A stretch of DNA of 64,000 bases from Pseudanabaena sp. PCC 7367. GTDB lineage: Bacteria; Cyanobacteriota; Cyanobacteriia; Pseudanabaenales; Pseudanabaenaceae. Below the pieces are notes generated by a model that was not told the DNA's origin, made no database searches, and saw nothing but the letters and a program-made list of their open reading frames with translations. Shown in pieces: positions 46,351 to 55,522 of the stretch. Location: contig NC_019701.1 of NCBI RefSeq assembly GCF_000317065.1, positions 4,412,001-4,476,000 of the forward strand, written 5' to 3'. The position numbers were made by a program, and so were the translations under genes. The number at the start of each line of letters is the position of its first letter. Within the stretch, counting starts at the first letter, position 1.

Positions 46351-48290
46351 CTAACTACGATCGCGCTCAAATTATCATGACCATTCAGCTTATTACCCAG
46401 GTTAATCAAATTGGTAACACCATTTTTGAGGTCAGCCCCAGGCTCAAGCAGCGGCAACAAATGCGATCGCCAATATTGTTCAACTACTTCATTATCGCTC
46501 AACCCATCGGAACAAAGCAGAAACAAGGTATCTTGCTCTAGCTCTAAAAATTGCACGGTTGGATTAATCTGGGCATTCGCTCTGGGACCCAGGGCTTGGG
46601 TAAGTTGATGGGCATCAGGTCTGGCCTTGGCCATATCCTCTGCTACCCCCTGGGCGATCAATTGATTAGCCACTTCATGATCTTGAGTAATTTGATTTAG
46701 TTCACTGGCCGTAATTTTGTAGATGCGACTGTCTCCCACATGGGCGATCGCCACGGTCGTATCATAGACCGCTAATACCACCACAGTTGTTCCCATTCTG
46801 GCGGCCGAGCGTCTTTGCTCCAGCTCATTCAGGCTAAAAATAGCTTGATTGGCGGCAGTAATAATATCAGCAAGGGTTTGCTCACCGGGGATGCTATCTT
46901 CCTGCCAGAAAGGCGTAAATCCTTCGGCAATGCTATCAATTGCAGTACGACTAGCCACTTCGCCGGATTCATGCCCACCCATACCATCACAGAGGATAAA
47001 TACCCCCTGGATCGCTTGAATTAAGCCCTTGTGATCACTCTCGGTGGCGATCGCTTGGCTTTTTGCCCAGAATGCATCTTCGTTATGCTCTCGCTGAGCC
47101 CCCACATCACTCAACCCAGCGGATTGAAGTTCACTCAGGCAGTAGTCTGGAGTGAGTTTATCTGGCTGATCTGAGGTATCTGGTTCTGTGGAAACAAGCC
47201 CAGTTATGGTGGGGACTTGATTTTCATCCAAATTGTCGATCTGATCAGCTTCTTCAGACTGATCTAGAGCTTGCTCATGGATAGAGGGCTCAATCTGGCG
47301 ATCGGGATGGGTGGGTGGCAATGGATCGATCGGGTTTTCTAGTTCCGCTTGTGCCATAAGATCAGCTTCTGGATCGAGGCTAAGCTCTTGATTGCTTGGT
47401 TGATCTTGATTCTCTAGATTTAGATTTTCCGGTTCTGGTCGATCGCCTTCGATCGCTGCCGCTGGTGACAAATTCTCAATTTCCAGGGTTGGCACTTGAT
47501 CAGGATCGAGCATTTGATCGGGTGTTTGATCCGAAGATGGAGCTAACTCCGACCGAGCCTCTTGATCTGGTTCGGTAGGTATCTCTATATTTGGTATCTC
47601 TATATCTGGATCAATATCTAGGTCAGCATCAGCTTGCTCCAGATTGATATTTTTTGCCTGAACCGGCTCTGCTTGCTCTACAACATCACCTGAATCACCT
47701 GTCAACTCAAGTTCACTATCAAGATCTGGCGCGATCGGTGCGGGGCTAGATTGCTGCGTTGGTTGAGCATCCACGTTACCAGAAACTTCAGAGCGATCGC
47801 CTTCTTCGTCTGTTTTGGGTTGGCGCAGAATTTGCACCGTAGTAGCGATCGCATTAGGCTTTAGTTCACTGTCTGGTTGATCCTCTGATTCTGCTTGAGC
47901 CTTTTGCTCTAGATCAACATCTCTATTTTGATTTTGATCAGAACCAGCATCATGATCTAATTCAATCGATTGGCTCAGTGCTGGCAAATTCGCCTCTGCC
48001 TGTTGATTTAGCTCGGCTTGGCTTGTGGATATGCCTTCACTACTATCGTTGGAGTCATCATCACTAACTCCCTTTATATTTTTACCAATAGTTTTATTGC
48101 CAACAGTTTCATTAGGGCTCACCGTTGGCGGAGGATCAATCTTCGCCGCAACTTCTGCCAGCCTACTGCCGCAATTCTGACAAAAATTATGCCCCGCCGG
48201 ATTTGCATAGCCACAACTACTACAGCTAATCATTGCCTTAACCAGATAACCAGAACGATCGCCCCATCTTGAATCCAAAACCTGTATCAA
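46323..48290 (-). CDS. PP2C-type Ser/Thr phosphatase with zinc ribbon and acidic linker
   Basis: The 655-residue frame has a zinc ribbon near its start (MISCSSCGYANPAGHNFCQNCGSRL, with ATG 48233 the more likely start), then about 320 residues of strongly acidic, repetitive Asp/Glu/Gln/Pro/Asn-rich linker, and a C-terminal PPM phosphatase at about 400-650. Phosphatase motifs are GLSDVGAQREHNEDAFW, VFILCDGMGGHESGEVAS (metal-binding Asp), TTVVVLAVYDTTVAIAHVGDSRIYKI, FLLCSDGLSDNEVV and GHDNLSAIVV. The linker length is unusual. The kinase gene follows and overlaps by up to 28 bp. Together they suggest a reversible phosphorylation module. Confidence 0.93.
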   Translation of the reverse strand: MIQVLDSRWGDRSGYLVKAMISCSSCGYANPAGHNFCQNCGSRLAEVAAKIDPPPTVSPNETVGNKTIGKNIKGVSDDDSNDSSEGISTSQAELNQQAEANLPALSQSIELDHDAGSDQNQNRDVDLEQKAQAESEDQPDSELKPNAIATTVQILRQPKTDEEGDRSEVSGNVDAQPTQQSSPAPIAPDLDSELELTGDSGDVVEQAEPVQAKNINLEQADADLDIDPDIEIPNIEIPTEPDQEARSELAPSSDQTPDQMLDPDQVPTLEIENLSPAAAIEGDRPEPENLNLENQDQPSNQELSLDPEADLMAQAELENPIDPLPPTHPDRQIEPSIHEQALDQSEEADQIDNLDENQVPTITGLVSTEPDTSDQPDKLTPDYCLSELQSAGLSDVGAQREHNEDAFWAKSQAIATESDHKGLIQAIQGVFILCDGMGGHESGEVASRTAIDSIAEGFTPFWQEDSIPGEQTLADIITAANQAIFSLNELEQRRSAARMGTTVVVLAVYDTTVAIAHVGDSRIYKITASELNQITQDHEVANQLIAQGVAEDMAKARPDAHQLTQALGPRANAQINPTVQFLELEQDTLFLLCSDGLSDNEVVEQYWRSHLLPLLEPGADLKNGVTNLINLGNKLNGHDNLSAIVVRCRVGSITN

Positions 48291-48305
48291 AACTGAGGCA
48301 AAAAT

Positions 48306-49538
48306 TTACCGTTTCAGCTTATCACTTAATTTTATGGCTAGCCTATAGGTTGGCACTTCGATCCTGTGGAGCAACGCTAAGCTGATTAAATATATTGGGA
48401 TAAACAACAACAAGCCAATTAGAGTGCAGGATAAAAATGGATTTTGGAGATAGTTGAACTGGAGCTTTGGTAACTTGGAAATCCAGTTTGGAAAATGAAT
48501 TAAGAGCGGCTGATGCACCAAATAAAATGAATAAGAAACCACACCAATGTTGGCCAAAACTATTTCAATTTGGTTGATTTTTCTTTTGATCAATGTGTAG
48601 TTTTGAATCCAGATAATTGATAACAATACAAATACAAATATATGGAAGACATACGCTGGATTGTATTGCGAACTAATCAGCGACGTAATCATAATTAGAC
48701 CGATTTGTCTAGCATTAGGCTCAAATATGGTTTTGCCCTTAAACATACTTTCAGCCAGAAATGCCCCCGCCGCCCATTGAATCCACCAAAAAATAAATGG
48801 CATCTTAGAAAAAATAGTCAAACCACCGATTACATAGCTGTGGGGGGCGATCGATTGGATTTGCAAATCCGCCGCATAGGCAATTTGACCATAGGAAAGA
48901 CTAAAAAAAGTGATTAGAAAAATAGTTTTGCCAATTCCAAATTTGGAACGAAAATACAGCAAAATAGGATAGATTAAATAGAGTTGAAATTCAACGGCGA
49001 TCGACCAGAATGAAGGATTTACACCATAGAAAGTATCCTGATGAAAATTATGCACCATGAATATGTGTAGCCACAGTTGCAGAGACCTTTGGGCTGGTTC
49101 CAATGGCGCGATCGGGATTACAAATATAAATAATAGTAATGCGATCAAATAGATCGGATAAATACGGATCAAGCGTTTGACTAAAAATTGCTTAGTATAG
49201 GTAGCTAGATTGATTTTGCCACCCTTTTCATGGCTATATTTTTCTTTCTTTAAAAAAGATAAATGAATACAAAAACCAGATAATATAAAAAAAAGTGGCA
49301 CCCCTAAAAAGCCAAAGTGATAGGGATAAAAGACGGCAAACCACTTGCTGGGAATTGCGCCGTAGTCCTTAAAATCCCCCGCCCACTGAAAATTATCGAT
49401 GCCAAACACTGCCCCATAGAGGTGATAGAGAAATACACCAATGATGGCGATCCCTCTAATTACATCTATTTGCGGTATTTTTCCTTGCGCTTGAATCAAA
49501 CTTTTGGCAGAACCAACCTCAAAGTCTTCTCTGGTCAT
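48306..49538 (-). CDS. Acyltransferase family 3 membrane protein
   Basis: A 410-residue integral membrane O-acyltransferase with about ten hydrophobic segments. The family hallmark is IDVIRGIAIIGVFLYHL near the N-terminus, followed by GVPLFFILSGFCIHLS with its FILSGF motif and YPIYLIALLL. Such enzymes acetylate or succinylate polysaccharides, lipids or wall sugars. It is more AT-rich than most of the window. It stops 16 bp upstream of the phosphatase frame start on the same strand, but cotranscription is uncertain. Substrate unknown. Confidence 0.93.
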   Translation of the reverse strand: MTREDFEVGSAKSLIQAQGKIPQIDVIRGIAIIGVFLYHLYGAVFGIDNFQWAGDFKDYGAIPSKWFAVFYPYHFGFLGVPLFFILSGFCIHLSFLKKEKYSHEKGGKINLATYTKQFLVKRLIRIYPIYLIALLLFIFVIPIAPLEPAQRSLQLWLHIFMVHNFHQDTFYGVNPSFWSIAVEFQLYLIYPILLYFRSKFGIGKTIFLITFFSLSYGQIAYAADLQIQSIAPHSYVIGGLTIFSKMPFIFWWIQWAAGAFLAESMFKGKTIFEPNARQIGLIMITSLISSQYNPAYVFHIFVFVLLSIIWIQNYTLIKRKINQIEIVLANIGVVSYSFYLVHQPLLIHFPNWISKLPKLQFNYLQNPFLSCTLIGLLLFIPIYLISLALLHRIEVPTYRLAIKLSDKLKR

Positions 49539-49931
49539 TAATTCTATTTAATTGGCTTAGGTGTTGTTGTGCTTACTCGTTGAGCGGACTGTTACCAAAC
49601 ATTGGTGTAACCATAATTGATCACCCATGTTGAAAATATTGGGAAGTAATCTACCAGTTTAGACTACAAGGCAATGATTTAGCCTGGACAAACCATTCCA
49701 CTGGATAAAGGTTTTACTGTATCAGCTCAGCAACGATCCTAAAAATCTTTACGGCTGCATAATCCTCCGTCAAATTTAATCTGTCAGGTTTAAACCGATC
49801 GGCCTTGCTTTAATAAAACAATAAAAATAAAACAATAAAACCGTCACCATCCTAAATAAAACTAAATAGACCAATATGCAGTTATCGATCGTAACCAAAG
49901 TAACGAATTATGGCGATCAGGCATTATTCAA
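49539..49931. other. Spacer upstream of the acyltransferase gene
   Basis: About 390 bp with no gene; it contains a 14-bp tandem duplication (49812-49839). Confidence 0.4.
49812..49839. repeat. 14-bp perfect tandem duplication
   Basis: AATAAAACAATAAA occurs twice head to tail. Confidence 0.9.
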
Positions 49932-49967
49932 AGTGTGATTTAAGGCGTGATTTAAAGCGTGATTTTG
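49932..49967. repeat. Three 12-bp tandem units spanning a stop codon
   Basis: AGTGTGATTTAA, GGCGTGATTTAA and AGCGTGATTTTG follow one another. The TAA stop of the GH19 gene (49952-49954, minus strand) is in the array, so the tail of the coding sequence with its stop has been copied. Confidence 0.85.
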
Positions 49968-51127
49968 GCATAGTGGAGATAATCTAGGCGATCGTTAATT
50001 CCATTTAAGCCACCATTGATCCGGCGCGTCACCGCATAGGCATCATCAATATCAGCCAGGGCATTGATGTTATTGCGATCCCAGAACCAGCCCGCTGCCA
50101 GCACCGCATAGGGTGGTTGCGCCACCAGGTCGGGATTGCTGACAAAGTCCACGCCAATATCATTGGAAAAAAGACGATAGTTATACCGCCCAGTGAGTTG
50201 GATCAAGCCGCGACCACGGAACCGAAATCCATCACCGGACTGAGTATTGCCCAAGTCCGATCGCCCCTCATAACCAGCTTGAGCCGCCGTTGGCCCCCAG
50301 AGTTCTTTTAAGTAACGAAACCCACCACTTTCATGCATTACCTGAGCCAGAAAATGGGTAATCCGCAGATAGGTAGTAATGTTGTAGCGCTCCAGGGTGG
50401 CATTAACACCGGGGGTAAGTGCCTCGAAGCGATCGACTAAATCCCTGGTGCCAGCGATCGTAAGTAATTGTGCGGTTGTGACATATTCACTACCGGGAGT
50501 AATCACCACGCCAGGGTCGGGATCGAGCGGATCAGGCTCAGCAGTTTTCAGCTCAAACAAACGTACATAGGGATCATGCTCGGCAGCTTTGGGTGGCAAA
50601 TTCGACAACTTGCGAATCTGGGCATCCACCTCCACATCAACTTCTTCATATTTGAGCAATTCTAGAATTAATTGCTTCAGCCGAGACACCGCCGCATTGC
50701 GATAGTCATCCATGCTGGCATTAGTACCATACAAACCGCGATAGGGCAGAGCATCTTCAGGGCGATCGGGCAGGCCAGAATAAATCCGCAAATATTTATC
50801 CACAAAATAATCCGCTTCCTGGGATTCCTGCGGCAAGGCTAGCATTAGTTGTTCAAGCCGATCGAGCGCTAAATCTCGATAAGCCTTAATGGTTTCAGAT
50901 ACCGTAATTTCCACATGCCCCACATAGGCATACCAGGTGTTAAACCCTTTGAATTCAATATCCTTGAGCGCCACCTTAACATGGGCATTGTCTGGTTCAG
51001 CGTAGGAGTGCAAGACAAAGGAATTACCAGCCGACACAAATTGTTTTTGATTCTCCGGTAGCTGGGCAGCCTGTTGCCGATCGCTACGCTTTAGATAGGT
51101 GTCGTGAATAACCTTCAGTTGTGCCAT
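49952..51127 (-). CDS. GH19 chitinase/endolysin-like protein
   Basis: The C-terminal domain (about 215-391) is a GH19-like lysozyme fold as in chitinases and phage endolysins: ITHFLAQVMHESGGFRYLKEL (catalytic Glu), GRGLIQLTGRYNYRLFSND and NPDLVAQPPYAVLAAGWFWDRNNINALAD. The N-terminal part (about 1-80) resembles an SH3-like beta domain (VIHDTYLKRSDRQ, SYAEPDNAHVKVAL). Between them are two short helical repeats with the pattern YRDLALDRLEQLML / YRNAAVSRLKQLILEL. There is no signal peptide, so export would need a holin-like or non-classical route. It may remodel peptidoglycan. Confidence 0.85.
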   Translation of the reverse strand: MAQLKVIHDTYLKRSDRQQAAQLPENQKQFVSAGNSFVLHSYAEPDNAHVKVALKDIEFKGFNTWYAYVGHVEITVSETIKAYRDLALDRLEQLMLALPQESQEADYFVDKYLRIYSGLPDRPEDALPYRGLYGTNASMDDYRNAAVSRLKQLILELLKYEEVDVEVDAQIRKLSNLPPKAAEHDPYVRLFELKTAEPDPLDPDPGVVITPGSEYVTTAQLLTIAGTRDLVDRFEALTPGVNATLERYNITTYLRITHFLAQVMHESGGFRYLKELWGPTAAQAGYEGRSDLGNTQSGDGFRFRGRGLIQLTGRYNYRLFSNDIGVDFVSNPDLVAQPPYAVLAAGWFWDRNNINALADIDDAYAVTRRINGGLNGINDRLDYLHYAKITL

Positions 51128-51384
51128 GATGATTTAGCTATCTCAGGTTGATATGGAATTAACGGGTTTCAAGCTGCTATCTGCTATGGCCAGGTTGATT
51201 TAACGCCAAGCTAAATTTACCCGGTCACAGGCAACAATTTAAGCTTTAAGCAATTATGCTGGCAACTGCAACTCATGTATTATGCCGATATTTTGGCGAT
51301 CGCGGTAATTTTGCCTTAATTATTTAAATTTAGGTTATTTTAGCTAAATTGACTTGCGCGGCAATATTAGCAGGCCGATCGGTT

Positions 51385-52128
51385 ATGCTCAAGCAAATTA
51401 ACACTATTTGGCTAATGTTTCTCCTGTTCAAACGATCGCCACATTTACTAAAAGTCACTGCGATCGCTTGCCTAGTAATCATGATCGCACCGATCGCCGT
51501 TACCAGGCCAAAATCCGCCTTCGCTCAAAAATATAACTGTGATGCTGGCGAGGGCAGGGTTAGATGCACTTCTGAAAACGTCAAGCTCTCCCCCAATGGA
51601 GTACCGCCCAGGGCTGAGCCAGGCTGGAGCCTATGGTTTGATGATTCCCGCCGTGATGCAGCCGACTTTGATGCGGGATTTTCTAATCTGGAGCTAGGCG
51701 GCTACATGGAATTTGAGGCCATTTGTCAACGCGATACTGGCCTGGAGTCGGGGGAAGTAGATTATTGGTTTCGGTTAGATAATTCCCTGCAAGAAATTGG
51801 CACCGGGCGGGTGGAATTTGGTTGCTGGCAAAATCAACGGTTTGTGCATCGCTTTAGTAGTACCGCAGTGCGGCGCAGTCTGAATATTGTTACCTGTTTG
51901 CTGGTTGATTCGCCAGTAGGCAATGGCTTGGTGGTGCGATCGGAGCCGGGTTTTAATTCGCGTCGCCTGGGCGTGGTGGCAAATCAAACCGAAGTCGAAC
52001 CAGTTGGTTATCCTGCCCTGATTATTACCGCCAATGACCGCGATTGGCTGAAAATCACCGCGCCGATCGAGGGTTGGGTTTCCAATGGCAGCCCAATCAG
52101 TAAAGGAAATTTACGTTTATGTGGGTAA
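51385..52128 (+). CDS. Exported SH3-domain-like protein
   Basis: From ATG 51385 this is a 247-residue protein with a signal peptide (VTAIACLVIMIAPIAV then AFAQ). The C-terminal 75 residues look like a bacterial SH3 domain (LVVRSEPGFNSRRLGVVANQTEVEPVG, RDWLKITAPIEGWVSNGSPI), which binds cell-wall material. The middle part has paired cysteines (CDAGEGRVRC, CQRD, FGCWQN) suggesting disulphides outside the cytoplasm. An upstream TTG at 51349 gives a longer, less likely form. It is close to the GH19 gene on the opposite strand. Confidence 0.8.
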   Translation: MLKQINTIWLMFLLFKRSPHLLKVTAIACLVIMIAPIAVTRPKSAFAQKYNCDAGEGRVRCTSENVKLSPNGVPPRAEPGWSLWFDDSRRDAADFDAGFSNLELGGYMEFEAICQRDTGLESGEVDYWFRLDNSLQEIGTGRVEFGCWQNQRFVHRFSSTAVRRSLNIVTCLLVDSPVGNGLVVRSEPGFNSRRLGVVANQTEVEPVGYPALIITANDRDWLKITAPIEGWVSNGSPISKGNLRLCG

Positions 52129-52151
52129 TTATGGGTAATTATGGGTAATTA
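52122..52151. repeat. Three 10-bp tandem units spanning a stop codon
   Basis: TGGGTAATTA is repeated three times head to tail. The TAA stop of the SH3-like gene (52126-52128) lies in the first unit. Confidence 0.95.
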
Positions 52152-52233
52152 GGTAAGCAGTGGGCAGAATCAGCTACCCTAAACATAAATGCTCTCTTAA
52201 TCGAGATGCCAAACTAACCCACACCAAAAACAT

Positions 52234-52944
52234 ATGAGTGAAGCCAAACGTGTTGCCGTGATTACTGGTTCCTATAAGGGGCTAGGACTAGAAACAGGAA
52301 TTCAATTAGTAGAAAAGGGCTTGCAGGTGATTCTGACCAGCCGCGATCGCCTCAAGGGAGAACCAGTAGCTGCCAAGTTAAAAGAAGATGGTATTCCAGT
52401 TGATTATCATCAGCTTGATGTAACCAATCCGTTGAGCATTAGTGAATTAACTGGCTATGTGCGTGATACTTATGGGCATTGGGATGTCTTGGTCAATAAT
52501 GCAGGTATTTTCCCCGATGCCGACAGTGGCACTATTTTTAATGCCGATCTAGATATCATTCGCCATACCCTCAATACCAATACCCTGGGCGCTTTGAATA
52601 TGGCGCAGGTGGCAGTGCCATTCATGAAGGCGAATAATTATGGCCGGATTGTGAATGTGTCGTCGGGGATGGGACAGCTAGACGACATGGGCGGACAATA
52701 TGCCTCCTATCGAATTTCCAAAACTGCGCTTAATGCGGTGACCAGGATTCTTAACGCCGAGCTAGTTGGCACTAATATTTTGGTAAATTCAGTTTGTCCT
52801 GGTTGGGTACGCACGGATATGGGCGGTTCTAGTGCGGCGCGATCGGTGCAGGAAGGAGCAGATACGATCGTTTGGTTGGCAACCCTGGCCGATGGCAGCC
52901 CCAGTGGTGGGTTCTTCCGCGATCGCCAGTCGATTCCCTGGTAA
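52234..52944 (+). CDS. Short-chain dehydrogenase/reductase
   Basis: A 236-residue classical SDR. The NAD(P)-binding motif is VITGSYKGLGLETG (TGxxxGxG, about 10-22), the structural motif is NNAGIF (about 88), and the catalytic residues are Ser in VNVSSGMGQ, then YASYRISK (YxxxK, about 151-158). The C-terminal part has NSVCPGWVRTDMGG. R or S residues after the first strand (TSRDR) suggest NADP(H). Substrate unknown. It is preceded by a 10-bp triplicated repeat and lies alone on its strand. Confidence 0.93.
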   Translation: MSEAKRVAVITGSYKGLGLETGIQLVEKGLQVILTSRDRLKGEPVAAKLKEDGIPVDYHQLDVTNPLSISELTGYVRDTYGHWDVLVNNAGIFPDADSGTIFNADLDIIRHTLNTNTLGALNMAQVAVPFMKANNYGRIVNVSSGMGQLDDMGGQYASYRISKTALNAVTRILNAELVGTNILVNSVCPGWVRTDMGGSSAARSVQEGADTIVWLATLADGSPSGGFFRDRQSIPW

Positions 52945-52978
52945 TGCCGCTTCTATGTTTATTTTAGTTATTCAAGCA

Positions 52979-53611
52979 CTAACGTTGATTGCGCCACCGC
53001 CGTGCAAACCCATCGAGCACACTAGGGTCTAATTGCCGCTCCAGCCATTGGATCGCATTGGTCTGGTGGGGGAAACGAATCGGATCATAATATCTACACA
53101 CATTCACCAGATCGATCGGCCTGGTTTGGTTACCAATATTCGATCGCAACGCTGACCAGGTGTTGGCATCAACAATGCCATTGTTAGTCAAATCCCGCCG
53201 CGAGCTTTGAAACCGCATCACCGAAGCTTCGGTACCAAAGCCAAACTCACCATCGATCGTGCTGCGATAGAATCCCCGCGCCAGCAATAATCTTTGCAGT
53301 TCTGTGACCGCTGGCCCCGATGCCCCCCGCGACAGGATTGGCTCAAAACCAGGAACAGGAGAAGGTTGCGGCCTGGGCGTGGGTGTGGGCGTAGCAGTGT
53401 TACCAGTTCGCAATGCTGACCAGGTACTTGGGCCAACTACCCCATCTCCTCGCATCCCCCGCGATTGTTGGAACAGGGTCACCGATTCCAGGGTGGATTG
53501 GTCAAAAATGCCATTGATCGAGCTGAGGAAAAAACGGCGATTGCGCAGTAGTTCTTGCAGGGTTCTGACTGCGGGGCCGGTTGCGCCTTGGAATAGGGTC
53601 GGATCTGCCAT
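52979..53611 (-). CDS. Protein with two peptidoglycan-binding (PG_binding_1) domains
   Basis: The 210 residues hold two PG_binding_1 domains, at about 8-68 (GPAVRTLQELLRNRRFFLSS, TLESVTLFQQSRGMRGDGVVGPSTWSAL) and about 95-155 (GPAVTELQRLLLARGFYRSTIDG, FQSSRRDLTNNGIVDANTWSAL). They are joined by a Thr/Pro-rich linker (TPTPTPRPQPSPVPG). No catalytic domain or clear signal peptide is seen. The C-terminus is basic (RRWRNQR). Such proteins anchor to the cell wall. Confidence 0.92.
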   Translation of the reverse strand: MADPTLFQGATGPAVRTLQELLRNRRFFLSSINGIFDQSTLESVTLFQQSRGMRGDGVVGPSTWSALRTGNTATPTPTPRPQPSPVPGFEPILSRGASGPAVTELQRLLLARGFYRSTIDGEFGFGTEASVMRFQSSRRDLTNNGIVDANTWSALRSNIGNQTRPIDLVNVCRYYDPIRFPHQTNAIQWLERQLDPSVLDGFARRWRNQR

Positions 53612-53691
53612 AGCTAATCACTAAAACTAGGTGGGGTTAAGCATTACTTGTGATCCTTATACCATAGCGATACATACCTAATGGTAAAACC

Positions 53692-54486
53692 TCATATTAC
53701 TTGGACTTGGGAGTACAATTTTTCAAACCGAGATTGCCTAAATCGAAATTTTGTCCCATGGTTATGACCAGTTCTAGCATCAAAATCAACTAAAGTATCA
53801 CCTTCTTCAATGGATTGGATAAACCGATCTAAAGAAAAATTAGAAAGCATTAATATTTTGTCATATTTAAAAAATTCGAGAGTTTTTTCTTTTTTTCGTA
53901 ACGCACCCACAAAAAAACAGTTATGTAGTTTTGTCCCTGCTTTATGAAATAGGTCATCAAAACCCCAATAGGGTTGTGGTGAAAGCTGCCCAAGGCCAAT
54001 TTTTTGCTCTACAGAGTCTAGCCATAAAGAATGCTTTTCTGAAACAAATTTAGAGTCAAATGAAATTAATACTTTTCTATCCACTTTATCAATTACAACT
54101 TTAAAACCTCTATCTGTTGGATTGACAGCATTTATAGTTTGTCTGAAACTCATTTCTGTACTGGGGTATTTGCCTCCAGCTTGCTTGTGGGGCCAACCAT
54201 ATTTTGGCAGGAAAATAGAAGGGACAAATTTTAAAGCCCTTGGTGATGGTTCCATGTGGAATAGAGTAGTCAGAGAAGAAGTAACAGAGTTATTGTTAAT
54301 TCTTTGACACTTTAATTCCCACTCAGCTGCATTTGGTATCGGAAGGTTATTTTCTGGGATACCCAGGAGATCCTCAAGAGTATTGCCTATACCACCTACG
54401 TTGCCCTGTCTATGAGACTGAATCCATCCCATAGACCTTATTTCTTTTAACTTTTCAATTAAAGAAGCTTTTGTGTATATTTCCAT
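53692..54486 (-). CDS. MvaI/BcnI-family type II restriction endonuclease
   Basis: From ATG 54486 (MEIYTKASLIEKLKEI) the protein has 264 residues. The family pattern is clear: GWIQSHRQGNVGGIGNTLEDLLGIPENNLPIPNAAEWELKCQR, where E in TLEDLLGI and ExK in WELK form the PD-(D/E)xK-like active site. MvaI cuts CC^WGG and BcnI CC^SGG as monomers, so the site is likely CCWGG or CCSGG. It follows the methyltransferase gene by 14 nt. Both are AT-rich and have no GCGATCGC, as expected of a mobile cassette. Confidence 0.9.
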   Translation of the reverse strand: MEIYTKASLIEKLKEIRSMGWIQSHRQGNVGGIGNTLEDLLGIPENNLPIPNAAEWELKCQRINNNSVTSSLTTLFHMEPSPRALKFVPSIFLPKYGWPHKQAGGKYPSTEMSFRQTINAVNPTDRGFKVVIDKVDRKVLISFDSKFVSEKHSLWLDSVEQKIGLGQLSPQPYWGFDDLFHKAGTKLHNCFFVGALRKKEKTLEFFKYDKILMLSNFSLDRFIQSIEEGDTLVDFDARTGHNHGTKFRFRQSRFEKLYSQVQVI

Positions 54487-54500
54487 AAGGCAGCTTAGTA

Positions 54501-55331
54501 TCAAAAGAGAGAAATCTGTCCATCATCAAAATTTGAGCCTTTACTTAAATCTATGGATGAATCAGATATACCCATGAGTGCCAATCTCTCTCTTGCAGAA
54601 TCACAGTAATCAGGAGATATATCAATCCCAATATAGTCTCTACCTAAATTTTTAGCTGCAACTGCAGTAGTACCAGAACCAATAAATGGGTCTAGAATAA
54701 TCTGAGCTGTTGTAGAGGAAATAATCCTAGTAACCAATGCAACAGGGAATGGGGCAGGGTGGCTATTTTTTGTCTCTTGAGAGAACTCCCACACATCTCC
54801 GAAAGCATTTGCTTTAGGGGCTAGTTTGAATTTTTTCTTAGCAATTAAATATATAACCTCATAAGTAGGCAAGAAATAACCAGGATTAAAGTTAATTCCA
54901 CCTGACCTTTTCCATATAATAATTTGTCTTACTGGAAACCCAGAAACTATATCATTGCGGTCTTGTAAGAGCCCACCCTGAACTCTCCACTTATGATTAT
55001 AGAAAAAGGCTCCATTATCAGATAAAACTCTCATGGCTTCTGAAAGAACTTCTCTTTGCCAGCTAACATATTGATCATGGGGCATACAATCGTTGTGGTG
55101 AGAATAACCATTTAAGAGCGCAGCAGACGACCATTTACCTCCTCTGCCATCCTTCATCCCATTGCCTGTAGAGTTTTTTAAATTATATGGTGGCGACGTA
55201 ACCATTAAGTCAATAGAACTATCAGGCAAATGCTTCATTACAGATACAGCATTTCCACAAATTATCTGATTCAAAAAATCTTTTGGATAGCAAAGATTTT
55301 CCTGAGTTTTTTTTGCGCTATTCTGAGACAC
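54501..55331 (-). CDS. Type II DNA methyltransferase (beta class, likely N4-cytosine)
   Basis: A 276-residue methyltransferase whose motif order (IV before I) is the beta class: LMVTSPPYNLKN (motif IV, SPPY favouring N4-cytosine), then DPFIGSGTTAVAAKNLGRDYIGIDI (motif I with FxGxG). A target-recognition region lies between. It starts upstream of and just before the endonuclease, so it should be made first and protect the DNA. It is AT-rich. Methylation base is inferred from the motif and from relatives of MvaI. Confidence 0.92.
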   Translation of the reverse strand: MSQNSAKKTQENLCYPKDFLNQIICGNAVSVMKHLPDSSIDLMVTSPPYNLKNSTGNGMKDGRGGKWSSAALLNGYSHHNDCMPHDQYVSWQREVLSEAMRVLSDNGAFFYNHKWRVQGGLLQDRNDIVSGFPVRQIIIWKRSGGINFNPGYFLPTYEVIYLIAKKKFKLAPKANAFGDVWEFSQETKNSHPAPFPVALVTRIISSTTAQIILDPFIGSGTTAVAAKNLGRDYIGIDISPDYCDSARERLALMGISDSSIDLSKGSNFDDGQISLF

Positions 55332-55388
55332 GGAGCAATTTAACCTTTTGCAGCTTTAAAAATATAAGCATCCATAGTATATGCTTTA

Positions 55389-55460
55389 AGACTACGATAA
55401 ACCAGGATGAATACCTAGTCCGGCAAGAGTTAAAATTTCAATAAAGTATCAGAAATTAAA
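55389..55460 (+). repeat. 72-bp direct repeat, copy A (non-initiating leader)
   Basis: This stretch aligns without gaps to 55523-55594 at 54 of 72 positions by hand count. Here the start codon is changed (CAATAAAG against CAATGCAG in copy B). Confidence 0.8.
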
Positions 55461-55522
55461 ATGAGTGGCCAATTCCTCATCCTCGCCAAGATTGACAACC
55501 CGTCAAACCAACCAGCCGCCTG

